A DNA stretch of 36,530 bases from CAYXZQ01 sp964469935 (lineage in GTDB: Archaea > Nanobdellota > Nanobdellia > Woesearchaeales > DSVV01), in the NCBI GenBank assembly GCA_964469935.1, contig CAYXZQ010000013.1, positions 1 through 36,530 of the forward strand. Reading direction: 5' to 3'. Below the pieces are notes generated by a model, which saw only the letters and a program-made list of their open reading frames with translations, was not told the origin of the DNA and did not search any database. A program made the position numbers and the translations under genes. How positions within the stretch are numbered: position 1 is the stretch's first letter; the number at the start of each line of letters is the position of its first letter. Positions 1-6,894 of the stretch are shown here, piece by piece.

Positions 1-1
1 C

Positions 2-49
2 CCTGATGTGGAATGCACAAACAACACATGTAAGCCGGTGTGCGAGTGA
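2..49 (+). CDS. C-terminal fragment of a Cys-containing protein (5' end outside window)
   Basis: One forward frame is open from the window edge to a TGA at 47-49 and encodes about 15 residues with three cysteines (pattern C-x5-C-x3-C near the end). The spacing resembles the tail of a small secreted disulfide-rich or metal-binding protein, but there is too little sequence to name a family. It would converge with the ferritin gene. It could equally be a chance open frame. Confidence 0.3.
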   Translation, partial: PDVECTNNTCKPVCE

Positions 50-59
50 GAATAGAAAT

Positions 60-68
60 AAAAAAAAA
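60..68 (-). terminator. oligo-T terminator after the ferritin gene
   Basis: Nine consecutive A on the plus strand read as T9 on the minus strand immediately after the ferritin stop codon. Archaeal RNA polymerase terminates at such oligo-T tracts without needing a hairpin. Confidence 0.55.
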
Positions 69-563
69 TCATTTCCTCATGAGCTTTAGGTCCTCTTCCA
101 TCGCCTGCAGGTCCTCCTCGTGCTCGACCTCGTCCTCCATTATCTTTCGTATCATGTTGAAGGTTATCGGGTCGTCGCCTGATTTCAGCCTGTCGAGGAT
201 ATTCTTGTAGGCCATGATTGCGCACTGCTCGCCCTTAATGTTCTGCTTCAGGATCGCAGCGACACTCGGGTCATTCGGCGCGTCATAGCCGCACCCGCTC
301 TCCTTGAGAAGTTCCTGCGGGCTCAAAAGCGGAGTACCTCCCAGCTGTATAATCCTGTCTGCGAGCATGTTCGCGTGCTTGAGCTCCTCCTCCATGTGCT
401 CATTGAGTTCAGCCTCGACAGCGCCTCTCATAGGGCCCTTGACGACCTTTGCGCCGACCCAGTACTGGTAGACTGCCAGCCACTCGTCGGCGAGCGCCTT
501 GTTCAGCATCCCTATCAGCTCACCAACGTCCATTCCTACTATCTCAATTCCTTTTGTTCCCAT
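69..563 (-). CDS. Dps-like ferritin (archaeal DPSL/thioferritin type)
   Basis: A 164-residue four-helix ferritin-like protein. Visible diiron ligands are E27 (DEW), E60 and H63 (EEELKH), E112 (GEQ), and E145 and H148 (EDEVEH), the full two-half-site pattern. C91 and C114 flank the loop before helix 3, like the conserved cysteine pair that sets archaeal Dps-like proteins apart from bacterioferritins. Members of that family form 12-mers that oxidise Fe(II), preferably with peroxide, and store iron in the cytoplasm. The start has a strong AGGAGG site just upstream. It lies 47 bases downstream of the Fur-family gene on the same strand and is probably co-transcribed with it, which fits peroxide or iron control. 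Dps-like rather than classical bacterioferritin is favoured by length and the Cys pair; no heme-binding Met is evident. Confidence 0.88.
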   Translation of the reverse strand: MGTKGIEIVGMDVGELIGMLNKALADEWLAVYQYWVGAKVVKGPMRGAVEAELNEHMEEELKHANMLADRIIQLGGTPLLSPQELLKESGCGYDAPNDPSVAAILKQNIKGEQCAIMAYKNILDRLKSGDDPITFNMIRKIMEDEVEHEEDLQAMEEDLKLMRK

Positions 564-610
564 TTTGCTTTCCTCCTTTTGCTTATTTTTCGTAAATTAA
601 ATAAGACACA

Positions 611-1012
611 TCAGGCGCTTTCTTTTTCCCTGCACTTGCTGCATACACCGTAAAAATGCACCTGGAATGACTCGGCATCGAATCCCTTTATCCTCCCAGC
701 GACCTTTTTGACATGCGAATAGAGGTCTTTTGACTCCAGGTCCTGTATCCTGCCGCACTTCCTGCAGACAAGATGATGATGGGGGCTCTGACTGGGTTCG
801 TATCTCTGCGCCCCTTTCACGTTCACTTCATTGACAAGCCCTTCCCTGCACAGGAACCCGAGATTCGAATATACCGTCTTCTTGCTGATCCTCGGCAGGT
901 TCTCCCTTACGCCGGCGAATACTTCATCGACAGTCGGGTGGGTGTAGTTCCCGTTGACATAATCAAGGATGACGGACCTCTGGTTGGTCAGCTTGAAGCT
1001 TCTTTTTGACAT
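611..1012 (-). CDS. Fur/PerR-family metal-dependent transcriptional regulator
   Basis: A 133-residue protein with the N-terminal winged helix of the Fur family (TNQR near residue 10, HPTVDE at 25-30, SKKTVYSNL at 43-51) and a C-terminal dimerisation domain with two structural-zinc CxxC pairs (C83/C86 and C124/C127). The regulatory metal site looks PerR/Fur-like: H25, E72, the HHH run at 78-80 and D91. The choice between iron sensing and peroxide sensing cannot be made from sequence; placement next to a Dps-like ferritin favours PerR-like use. The ATG at 1012 lies about 26-34 bases from a TATA box, so the mRNA is probably leaderless. A perfect palindrome between TATA and start suggests autoregulation. 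Confidence 0.9.
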   Translation of the reverse strand: MSKRSFKLTNQRSVILDYVNGNYTHPTVDEVFAGVRENLPRISKKTVYSNLGFLCREGLVNEVNVKGAQRYEPSQSPHHHLVCRKCGRIQDLESKDLYSHVKKVAGRIKGFDAESFQVHFYGVCSKCREKESA

Positions 1013-1022
1013 TGTATGTCAG

Positions 1023-1039
1023 ATAACATTAAATGTTAT
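1023..1039. promoter_or_regulatory. perfect 8-1-8 palindrome at the fur-like promoter (candidate Fur/PerR box)
   Basis: The sequence ATAACATT-A-AATGTTAT is a perfect inverted repeat with one central base. It sits between the fur-like start codon (1012) and its minus-strand TATA element (about 1038-1046) and overlaps the latter. The 7-1-7 core is laid out like bacterial PerR boxes (TTATAATnATTATAA). A bound dimer here would block the promoter, so autorepression is the natural reading. The plus-strand gene starting at 1129 is also within reach. Confidence 0.65.
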
Positions 1040-1128
1040 TTAAATCTTTCTGTATCAAGGATGACAAGCAGACATGATTACGTTTCAAGAAAGAAAGTTT
1101 TAATTACATGAGGCACCAGGGAGGCAAC

Positions 1129-1575
1129 ATGCACACGATGATTCACTTGATATTCGGAGCAATTATCGCATTCGTTCTCGGCCTTTCCGTTCCTATGGCG
1201 GCTCTTTTTGTCCTGGCTTCTGCGCTCATGGACCTAGACCATGCAACAGACATCAGGGCGTCAAGAAAGAATGCTTTCAGTATGAGAGATATATTCAGCC
1301 TCAGAAGGTTCAGGGAATTCAACTACAGGACCCAGCAGGTCTCCATGCACCTGTTCCATACCTTCGAGTTCCTTGTCATCTTGTTCTTGGCATCGTCACT
1401 TTATCATCCCCTTTTCTGGATAGGGGCTGCGTTCTCCGCACACCTCGCCATTGACGCGCTCGGAAACATCCTGAACCGGAACCTGGGCACTGCCGGCGGG
1501 AATGACTGGATTAAGTATTGGTTCATATCATATCATCTCATGAAACGCCCTTCCAATGACGCGCAGGATGACTGA
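1129..1575 (+). CDS. small integral membrane protein resembling YdjM/DUF457 metal-dependent hydrolases
   Basis: A 148-residue protein with about three or four membrane helices. Conserved-looking polar positions sit inside hydrophobic stretches: an MDLDH motif at about residue 37-41, HLFHTFE at about 73-79 and HLAID at about 107-111. These resemble the His/Asp pattern of the DUF457 membrane-bound hydrolase family, whose substrate is unknown. The ATG at 1129 is preferred to the one at 1108: GGGAGG lies 5 bases upstream of it and the TATA-like TTTTAATTA (about 1098-1106) predicts initiation close to 1129. It is divergent from the fur-like gene and may share its palindrome. The family assignment is by motif only. 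Confidence 0.6.
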   Translation: MHTMIHLIFGAIIAFVLGLSVPMAALFVLASALMDLDHATDIRASRKNAFSMRDIFSLRRFREFNYRTQQVSMHLFHTFEFLVILFLASSLYHPLFWIGAAFSAHLAIDALGNILNRNLGTAGGNDWIKYWFISYHLMKRPSNDAQDD

Positions 1576-1599
1576 AAGGTTTCTAAAGGCCAGATAATC

Positions 1600-1608
1600 T
1601 TTAATAAC
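1600..1608 (+). promoter_or_regulatory. TATA box of the GT5 gene
   Basis: TTTAATAAC lies 22-30 bases before the ATG at 1630, predicting a leaderless transcript. There is no ribosome-binding site, which agrees. Confidence 0.5.
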
Positions 1609-1629
1609 TAGATTATATTTCCGAATGCC

Positions 1630-3027
1630 ATGGGGGGCAAAAATATCCTTATCGTGACGCCAGAGCTGTCCTACTACACAACAAATGACGGTTTCAGGGT
1701 GGAAGTCATGAAGAGGGGAGGCCTGGCCGACATGGTAGCTACCCTTGTCGATTCACTGAGGAAGACAAGGGTGAGGCCTTATGTCGCTGTCCCTTATTTC
1801 CGCAGCTCGCGCATCGATATGAGGGAATTTGAAAGGGAAAGGCTGATCCTGATAGAGGATGCCGAATATTCCAGGAACAGCGGCCCCTATGACAAGGACA
1901 TCGAGGCTTTTTCGCTGGCATTCCAGTCAAGGGTGCTAAATGATGTTCTGCCGATGATCAGACCGGACATCATACACTGCCATGACTGGCCGACAGGACT
2001 CATCGGCCCGCTCGCCGGACCCGGATACAAGTCGCTCTTCACGATCCACAATGTGCACACAAAGACAGTCGACATAAGGCAAGCAGAAGAGAGCGGCCTC
2101 TCCCGGCAACACAGTCACAGGCTCTGGCTTGACAATTACGACTGGTCAAAAGTCAACCTTCTCCTGAGCGGGATATTCGGCTCAGACTGGTGCAACACGC
2201 CGAGCCAGAGATGGCTAGAGGAGATAATGGACGGGGAGATTCCCTGCAATGCCCCTCCATGGTTCGGCGAGCTGATCAGGCAGAAAAAGGACAGGATATC
2301 GGGCATACTGAACACTCCTGACCCATCATACGACCCTATCACCGACGAGAATATATTTCCCAATTATGACGCATCGACCATGGCAGAATCCAAGCTCAGC
2401 AACAAGCTGAGGTTCCAGGGAGAGCACGGACTTGAGGTCAGCATGAATTCCAGGCTCGTCGTCTGGACAAGCAGGGCAGATCCGAACCAGAAAGGGATCG
2501 ATATCCTCAACAATGTCATGAACAGGCTGATAAGCGATTTTCCCACGCTGCAGCTGGCGGTTATATCAGACGGGGAGTACATCCCTGCAATAAAAGAGAC
2601 AATCTCACTCACATATCCGTACCGCGATGGCAGGAGGGCCGTGCTCCGGCCTTTTTCAGACAGGCTAGAACGGCTTGCCTATGCCGCAGCCGACGGCGTG
2701 CTAAACTTCTCGAGATATGCCCCATGCGAGCTTGTCCACATGAAAGGGGCGATGTACGGGGCAGTGCCCATCGTCAGGGGTGTCGGCGGGGCTGCCCAGA
2801 CAGTGCACGACCACAGGAAAGACGGTCCCGGAATCCCGGGAATCGTGACAAGGGATTACACAGAAGAATCGATGCTTGAGGCGTTCAGGCTGTTCTTTGA
2901 TGTCGCGACGAGCGAATCCTTCGACAGCCTCAGGAAGGATGTCATGCAGAGCGCAAGAAGGGAATTTTCATCCGAGAGGATGGCAGAGGACTATATCAGG
3001 CTGTATGATAAGATGCTCAGCGCTTAA
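1630..3027 (+). CDS. glgA: glycogen/starch synthase-like glycosyltransferase (GT5), catalytic Glu replaced
   Basis: A 465-residue two-domain GT-B protein. The N-terminal starch-synthase domain shows the KxGGLAD nucleotide-sugar motif (KRGGLAD, about residue 28-34), IHCHDW (about 116-121) and TIHN. The C-terminal domain has a TSR-x5-QKG motif matching the usual SRL-x3-KG and a PIVRGVGG phosphate-binding loop. GT5 enzymes extend alpha-1,4-glucan from ADP- or UDP-glucose in the cytoplasm. However, the site that normally reads SRFEPCGL, with the catalytic Glu equivalent to E. coli E377, reads SRYAPCEL here: that Glu is Ala, and another Glu stands three positions later. Activity is therefore uncertain. 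No other glycogen gene is nearby. The TATA box at 1600 supports ATG 1630. Confidence 0.8.
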   Translation: MGGKNILIVTPELSYYTTNDGFRVEVMKRGGLADMVATLVDSLRKTRVRPYVAVPYFRSSRIDMREFERERLILIEDAEYSRNSGPYDKDIEAFSLAFQSRVLNDVLPMIRPDIIHCHDWPTGLIGPLAGPGYKSLFTIHNVHTKTVDIRQAEESGLSRQHSHRLWLDNYDWSKVNLLLSGIFGSDWCNTPSQRWLEEIMDGEIPCNAPPWFGELIRQKKDRISGILNTPDPSYDPITDENIFPNYDASTMAESKLSNKLRFQGEHGLEVSMNSRLVVWTSRADPNQKGIDILNNVMNRLISDFPTLQLAVISDGEYIPAIKETISLTYPYRDGRRAVLRPFSDRLERLAYAAADGVLNFSRYAPCELVHMKGAMYGAVPIVRGVGGAAQTVHDHRKDGPGIPGIVTRDYTEESMLEAFRLFFDVATSESFDSLRKDVMQSARREFSSERMAEDYIRLYDKMLSA

Positions 3028-3076
3028 GGAATCCTTTTCAGGCGGGAATTAATCTCGCCAGAATATTTTTCTTGCC

Positions 3077-3316
3077 TTACGTGCTCCGGGCCCTGCCGAA
3101 TCCATCGCCTGTTATCAGCATGATTATTAACAGGACTAAAGTCAGCGCGACAATCACGCTTATGCCGATGGGAGTCCTGTGAAGATAAGTCAGAGTCAAA
3201 ATAACCAGGATAATGTAGAAGAATGTCACGAGCCAGCCTTCCCATGAAACAGGGGTTGAACCCCATCCTATGAATCTTTTCGGCCCGAACCATGGGTTTC
3301 TTGTCAGTCTTTTCAT
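3077..3316 (-). CDS. small two-helix membrane protein, conserved hypothetical
   Basis: A 79-residue protein. The N-terminal 25 residues are aromatic and basic, with WFGPKRF and a WGSTPVSWEGW stretch, followed by two membrane helices (about residues 28-44 and 50-68) and a short polar tail. The W/G/P-rich head resembles a recurrent small-protein family in prokaryotes, but I know no function. Its own TATA box (minus strand, about 3342-3351) lies 26-35 bases upstream of the ATG, which supports an independently transcribed leaderless gene. It converges with the GT5 gene. Confidence 0.65.
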   Translation of the reverse strand: MKRLTRNPWFGPKRFIGWGSTPVSWEGWLVTFFYIILVILTLTYLHRTPIGISVIVALTLVLLIIMLITGDGFGRARST

Positions 3317-3341
3317 CCCGGAAGCAGGAGAAGCGGGGGAG

Positions 3342-3351
3342 ATTTATATTT
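3342..3351 (-). promoter_or_regulatory. TATA box of the gene starting at 3316
   Basis: AAATATAAAT on the minus strand, 26-35 bases before the ATG. Confidence 0.5.
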
Positions 3352-3401
3352 GTTGCCTTTAAGCCTTTAACCTTCTGACTCAGACATGTCATTCCGCAAC
3401 A

Positions 3402-3410
3402 TTTATAAAA
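3402..3410 (+). promoter_or_regulatory. TATA box of the gene starting at 3430
   Basis: TTTATAAAA lies about 20-28 bases before ATG 3430, as expected for a leaderless archaeal transcript. Confidence 0.5.
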
Positions 3411-3429
3411 ATCAGCTTCTTCATATTGC

Positions 3430-3627
3430 ATGGGTGATATCATGGCAGACAAGACCAAGGAATGGGCCTTTGCAGTCATATCAGAGGTTGCGTTCTTCGC
3501 ATTCCTGTACTACGTGCAGCAGCTTCTGAATGTGAGCGGCAACCTGTGGATAAGCACAGCCATACTATGGGCGCTGCTGAACCTGTCGATAGTATTCTGT
3601 CCGGTCGTCAGGAAGTGCTACAGGTAG
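3430..3627 (+). CDS. small two-helix membrane protein, function unknown
   Basis: A 65-residue protein with two hydrophobic segments (about residues 13-32 and 39-56) and a basic C-terminal tail (VRKCYR). A TATA box at 3402 predicts initiation at about 3430, so this ATG can serve as a leaderless start. A second ATG at 3442 has a weak GGTGAT site before it and cannot be excluded. I recognise no family. It is divergent from the other small membrane protein, with the two promoters about 50 bases apart. Confidence 0.5.
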   Translation: MGDIMADKTKEWAFAVISEVAFFAFLYYVQQLLNVSGNLWISTAILWALLNLSIVFCPVVRKCYR

Positions 3628-3746
3628 ACTGATGGAAATTTCCATCGGGTGGAGACAGGCTTTCCACCAATCGACAATATGACCTGGCAGGACTGCATTA
3701 CTGATGCCTGCGAAACCTTAATAAAATCTGCACTTTTCTCATATTC

Positions 3747-4772
3747 ATGGAATCATTCGATGTCATCATCGTCGGCGGAGGGCCTGCCGGGCTCAGCTGC
3801 GCCGAGACCCTGGGAGATTCTGGATACAGTGTATTGCTTCTCGAGAAGAACAAGGAGATAGGACCGAAGGTCTGCGCAGGTGGGCTGACCAGAAAGGGCA
3901 TGAGATTACTCAGCCTGCCTGAGGAGCTGGTCGAATTCAGTTTCGACAAGGTCAGCCTGCATGTCAACAATTCCTGCACAGAAGTCAGGCAGAAAGAGGA
4001 TTTCATATTCACAATCGACAGGAAGAGGCTCGGACAATGGCAGCTGGAAAAGCTGAAAAAATTCAGGAATGTCGATGTCAGGACAGGCGCTGAGGTTACA
4101 GGGATTACAAAAGAGCATGTAATTGCAGGGGGAAGAAGGATATCCTACAGGTTCCTTGTCGGCGCTGACGGCTCATCCTCGGCAGTAAGAAGGTACCTGG
4201 GGCTTGATTCCAGGACCACGGGCCTGGGAGTGCAATACGTCATACCGACTGAAGAATACGAAAATCTCGAGATATTCTTCGAGCCAAAGGCATTCTCTGC
4301 ATGGTATGCCTGGATATTCCCTCACAGAGGCTGCGCCTCAGTCGGATGCGGATGCGACCCGAATGACATGCAGCCAGGGATCATGATGAAGAATTTCAGG
4401 GCATGGCTGAAAAGAAGGGGGATTGACGTGTCAAAGGCTGAGCTGAAGGGCTTCGTCATCAACTGCGATTACCAGGGGAACAGGTTCGGAAACGTGTTCC
4501 TTGCAGGCGATGCAGGGGGATTCGCATCTGAGATGACAGGCGAGGGCATATACCAGGCGCTGGTCAGCGGGGAGGAGACAGGCAGGATGATCCTTGACCC
4601 GAAGCATGAGCCTCAAAGGATAGAAGCGCTCCTGAAGACCAAGAAGAGGCACAGGCAGCTCAAGAATACCCTTGCAAGGCTCGGAAGGTTCCGGACAGTC
4701 ATGTTCTATGCAGGATTGCTGCTCTTCAGGGTGCCCTTCCTCAGGAGGCTGGCAATTGAGCAGCTAGGATAA
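3747..4772 (+). CDS. geranylgeranyl reductase-family FAD-dependent oxidoreductase
   Basis: A 341-residue flavoprotein of the geranylgeranyl reductase / p-hydroxybenzoate hydroxylase fold. It has an N-terminal Rossmann GGGPAG motif at residues 10-15, GPKVCAGGL at about 38-46, the family's YxWxFP substrate-side motif (YAWIFP at about 189-194), and the second FAD motif LAGDAGG (about 252-258) followed by GEGIYQAL. Archaeal members saturate the isoprenoid chains of membrane lipids, or related polyprenols. It is shorter than well-studied archaeal enzymes (about 390-450 residues) because the C-terminal region is reduced. A TATA-like TTAATAAAA near 3718 supports ATG 3747. The exact substrate is open; menaquinone or dolichol-type chains are alternatives. 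Confidence 0.85.
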   Translation: MESFDVIIVGGGPAGLSCAETLGDSGYSVLLLEKNKEIGPKVCAGGLTRKGMRLLSLPEELVEFSFDKVSLHVNNSCTEVRQKEDFIFTIDRKRLGQWQLEKLKKFRNVDVRTGAEVTGITKEHVIAGGRRISYRFLVGADGSSSAVRRYLGLDSRTTGLGVQYVIPTEEYENLEIFFEPKAFSAWYAWIFPHRGCASVGCGCDPNDMQPGIMMKNFRAWLKRRGIDVSKAELKGFVINCDYQGNRFGNVFLAGDAGGFASEMTGEGIYQALVSGEETGRMILDPKHEPQRIEALLKTKKRHRQLKNTLARLGRFRTVMFYAGLLLFRVPFLRRLAIEQLG

Positions 4773-4830
4773 CCTGTCAACAGAAAGATTTTTCAATCAT
4801 GCTTCATTTCTCGGAGATGAGGTGAGAAAT

Positions 4831-5388
4831 ATGAATGAAGTATTGAAAGCCATTGCATCCAGAAGGAGCATACGGAGATTCAAACCTGAACAGATAAAAG
4901 ACGATGAGCTGCATGCGATACTTGAAGCAGGGCTCCAGGCGCCGAGCGGAGCCAATTCCCAGCCGTGGTTCTTTTCAGTGATACAGGACAGGGAGCTGAT
5001 AAGGGAGCTCAGCGACGGGAGCAAGAGAGAGATGCAGAAGAGCGATGTCGAGTGGATCGCCAATTTCGGCAGGAATGAGAAGATCAACATCTATCATGAT
5101 GCGCCGACAATAATCGTCGTCGCCTCAAGAAAGGATGCAATAACCCCTGTCGAAGACGCAAGCGCAGCTGTAGAGAACATGCTCATCGCTGCAGAGAGCC
5201 TTGGCATAGGCTCATGCTGGATAGGGTTTGCAAGGTACAATTTCACAGGTCCTGAAAAGAACAGCATGGTGAAGATACCCGAGGATTGCCAGGTCCATTT
5301 CGGAATCGCCCTGGGATACAAGGCAGAAGAGTCTTCAAGAGAGCCTCCGAAGAGGAAACACAAAAAGTATTTTGAGATAATAAGATGA
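4831..5388 (+). CDS. nitroreductase-family FMN oxidoreductase
   Basis: A 185-residue nitroreductase-fold protein. It shows the N-terminal SRRSIRRF FMN-phosphate motif (about residue 9-16), APSGANSQPWFF (about 38-49), and the C-terminal region with AAESLGIGSCWIG that helps build the dimeric FMN site. Enzymes of this family use NAD(P)H and FMN to reduce nitro compounds, quinones or flavins in the cytoplasm; the substrate cannot be predicted. ATG 4831 is preferred over GTG 4822 because GAGGTGA lies 5 bases before it. No partner gene is evident. Confidence 0.85.
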   Translation: MNEVLKAIASRRSIRRFKPEQIKDDELHAILEAGLQAPSGANSQPWFFSVIQDRELIRELSDGSKREMQKSDVEWIANFGRNEKINIYHDAPTIIVVASRKDAITPVEDASAAVENMLIAAESLGIGSCWIGFARYNFTGPEKNSMVKIPEDCQVHFGIALGYKAEESSREPPKRKHKKYFEIIR

Positions 5389-5397
5389 GGGGAAAGC

Positions 5398-5407
5398 CTT
5401 ATAAATA
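5398..5407 (+). promoter_or_regulatory. TATA box of the gene starting at 5427
   Basis: CTTATAAATA lies 20-29 bases before the ATG, right after the nitroreductase stop, so the two genes are separate units. Confidence 0.5.
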
Positions 5408-5426
5408 ATGGCTGCGAAATAATCGC

Positions 5427-6038
5427 ATGTTCATCGCAACTGCCATATTCATTCTTGCGCTCGCCCTTCTGCTCGCTTTTCTTGAGATAGAGGTAGAGGG
5501 CGGGTCCGGCTGGGCAGAAAACCTGCCGACATGGTACAGGAAGTCCAGGGTATTCTATTATCTCAACGGCAGAAAGCCACTGACAGGGTATCACCTATTC
5601 CTCCTGGCATTCATGCTGCTTGCCTTCCATGCAGGGTTTTTCACAGGTCTTGCATGGTCCCTGCCTGCAGAGCTGCTGGTGGTGTCATATTACATGATAT
5701 TTCTCACTGTCGAGGATTTCCTCTGGTTCGCATTCAACCCGAAGTTCGGGTCTAAAAATTTCAAGAAAGACAGGATATGGTGGCATAATGAGAACGCGTG
5801 GGTGTTCGGGCTTTTCCCATTGAGCTACCTTTCATCTGTTGTCATTACCGTCCTTCTTAACACGTATTCGTCCTTCTATTCCGGAAGCACGCAGGTCCTC
5901 TACGATTACCTTTATTTTCTAGGGGCGCTGACAGTGCTTGTGATTGCCGTGTCTCTCATCTTCCCGCCATTCTACTTCAGATGGTATCGCGCGATGAGAA
6001 AGAGGGACGACCGGGGAAAGTTCAACATCTTCCATTGA
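5427..6038 (+). CDS. five-helix integral membrane protein, function unknown
   Basis: A 203-residue protein with hydrophobic segments at about residues 1-18, 52-72, 77-101, 127-147 and 160-185. After the first helix comes a polar acidic and aromatic stretch (EIEVEGGSGWAENLPTW), and a VEDFLWF motif lies in the third helix. The basic C-terminus (RAMRKRDDRGK) suggests a cytoplasmic end. The E-x-E-GG-x-GWA-x-NLPTW stretch looks conserved enough to define a family, but I cannot name one. The TATA box at 5398 supports the start. Confidence 0.55.
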   Translation: MFIATAIFILALALLLAFLEIEVEGGSGWAENLPTWYRKSRVFYYLNGRKPLTGYHLFLLAFMLLAFHAGFFTGLAWSLPAELLVVSYYMIFLTVEDFLWFAFNPKFGSKNFKKDRIWWHNENAWVFGLFPLSYLSSVVITVLLNTYSSFYSGSTQVLYDYLYFLGALTVLVIAVSLIFPPFYFRWYRAMRKRDDRGKFNIFH

Positions 6039-6094
6039 GCATAGGAACAAGAAAAGGCAACATATTTAAATGATTGTTCCCTTGAATCCTATAG

Positions 6095-6662
6095 ATGGTG
6101 GCAGCAAAGAAGCCAAAATTTTCCGAACTCTTCAGCCACGAGACAAAGAAGCATTCCCTGATGAAATTCACCGGGCTTGTGCTCATAGTGGTAATTTATT
6201 TCATATACATGTCGGTAAGGCTCGGGACCAAGACAGGCATATTCGTGACGCTCCTGACATGGTCGTTCTTCATATTCTGCACACCGATTGCAGATGCGGG
6301 GTTCCTCCTGGCCTTCCCGGTCAGGATCCTATCAGGCATAAGGATGATGTACACTCAGATATTCTCGTTCTTCCTGGCACTTGCGCTGAACCTGTACGCG
6401 TTCTACAGGACGCCCTTCATCTATGACAGCACCCTGATGCTCAAGCTGTTCTACGAGATACTTTCAAAGCCGTTCCCGTTCTGGGGCATCATACTGCTTT
6501 CTCTTGTCGGGACCCTGCTGTCGATATATTTCGGTGATGAGCTTGTCGACGTGTCGACGCACAAGCAGCGGGAGAAATTCCACAAGCATCTCAGCAAGTA
6601 CCAGGTGATAGTCTTTGTCTTCCTGATTAGCATAACAATCGTGCTGTACAGGTTCCTCCTGA
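6095..6662 (+). CDS. polytopic membrane protein, conserved hypothetical, truncated by assembly gap
   Basis: The first 189 residues are visible before the run of N. There are about five hydrophobic segments (about residues 22-43, 50-81, 88-106, 125-148 and 167-188). A characteristic TPIADAGFLLAFPVRI motif in the second segment looks like a family signature of unknown function. ATTTAAATG just after 6062 places a TATA box about 25-33 bases before ATG 6095. The C-terminus is lost in the gap, and because the gap length is nominal the frame after it cannot be trusted. Confidence 0.6.
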
Positions 6663-6762
6663 NNNNNNNNNNNNNNNNNNNNNNNNNNNNNNNNNNNNNN
6701 NNNNNNNNNNNNNNNNNNNNNNNNNNNNNNNNNNNNNNNNNNNNNNNNNNNNNNNNNNNNNN
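6663..6762. other. assembly gap (exactly 100 N)
   Basis: A run of exactly 100 N, the conventional placeholder for a scaffold join of unknown length. Gene order across it is inferred by the assembler. Confidence 0.97.
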
Positions 6763-6845
6763 GGATGCGGGTATTCCTGGTTAAGCTCATGGACCCTTCT
6801 CCTCCTGTCGATGTGGTGCTCTGCATGCGGCATGAGCAGGTTCAT
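6763..6845 (-). CDS. possible N-terminal fragment of a gene running into the gap
   Basis: On the minus strand an ATG at 6845 opens about 28 residues into the gap, very basic and His-rich (a HH pair, then RRRR). A TATA-like TATTTATAC is only about 12-18 bases upstream, closer than usual, and there is no ribosome site, so the call is weak. The sequence may equally be non-coding, or the 3' region of the membrane-protein gene on the other side of the gap. Confidence 0.2.
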
Positions 6846-6894
6846 GGATAGGGTAGTATAAATAGATAACGGAAATGCCCATGGAGGCACTGAC

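Noticed and set aside
3024..3479. Minus-strand open frame of 151 residues overlapping two small membrane-protein genes
   Set aside because: It runs across the promoter region of both small genes and has no ribosome site or TATA at its start; composition is not protein-like. The 79-residue frame inside it has its own TATA box and membrane helices.
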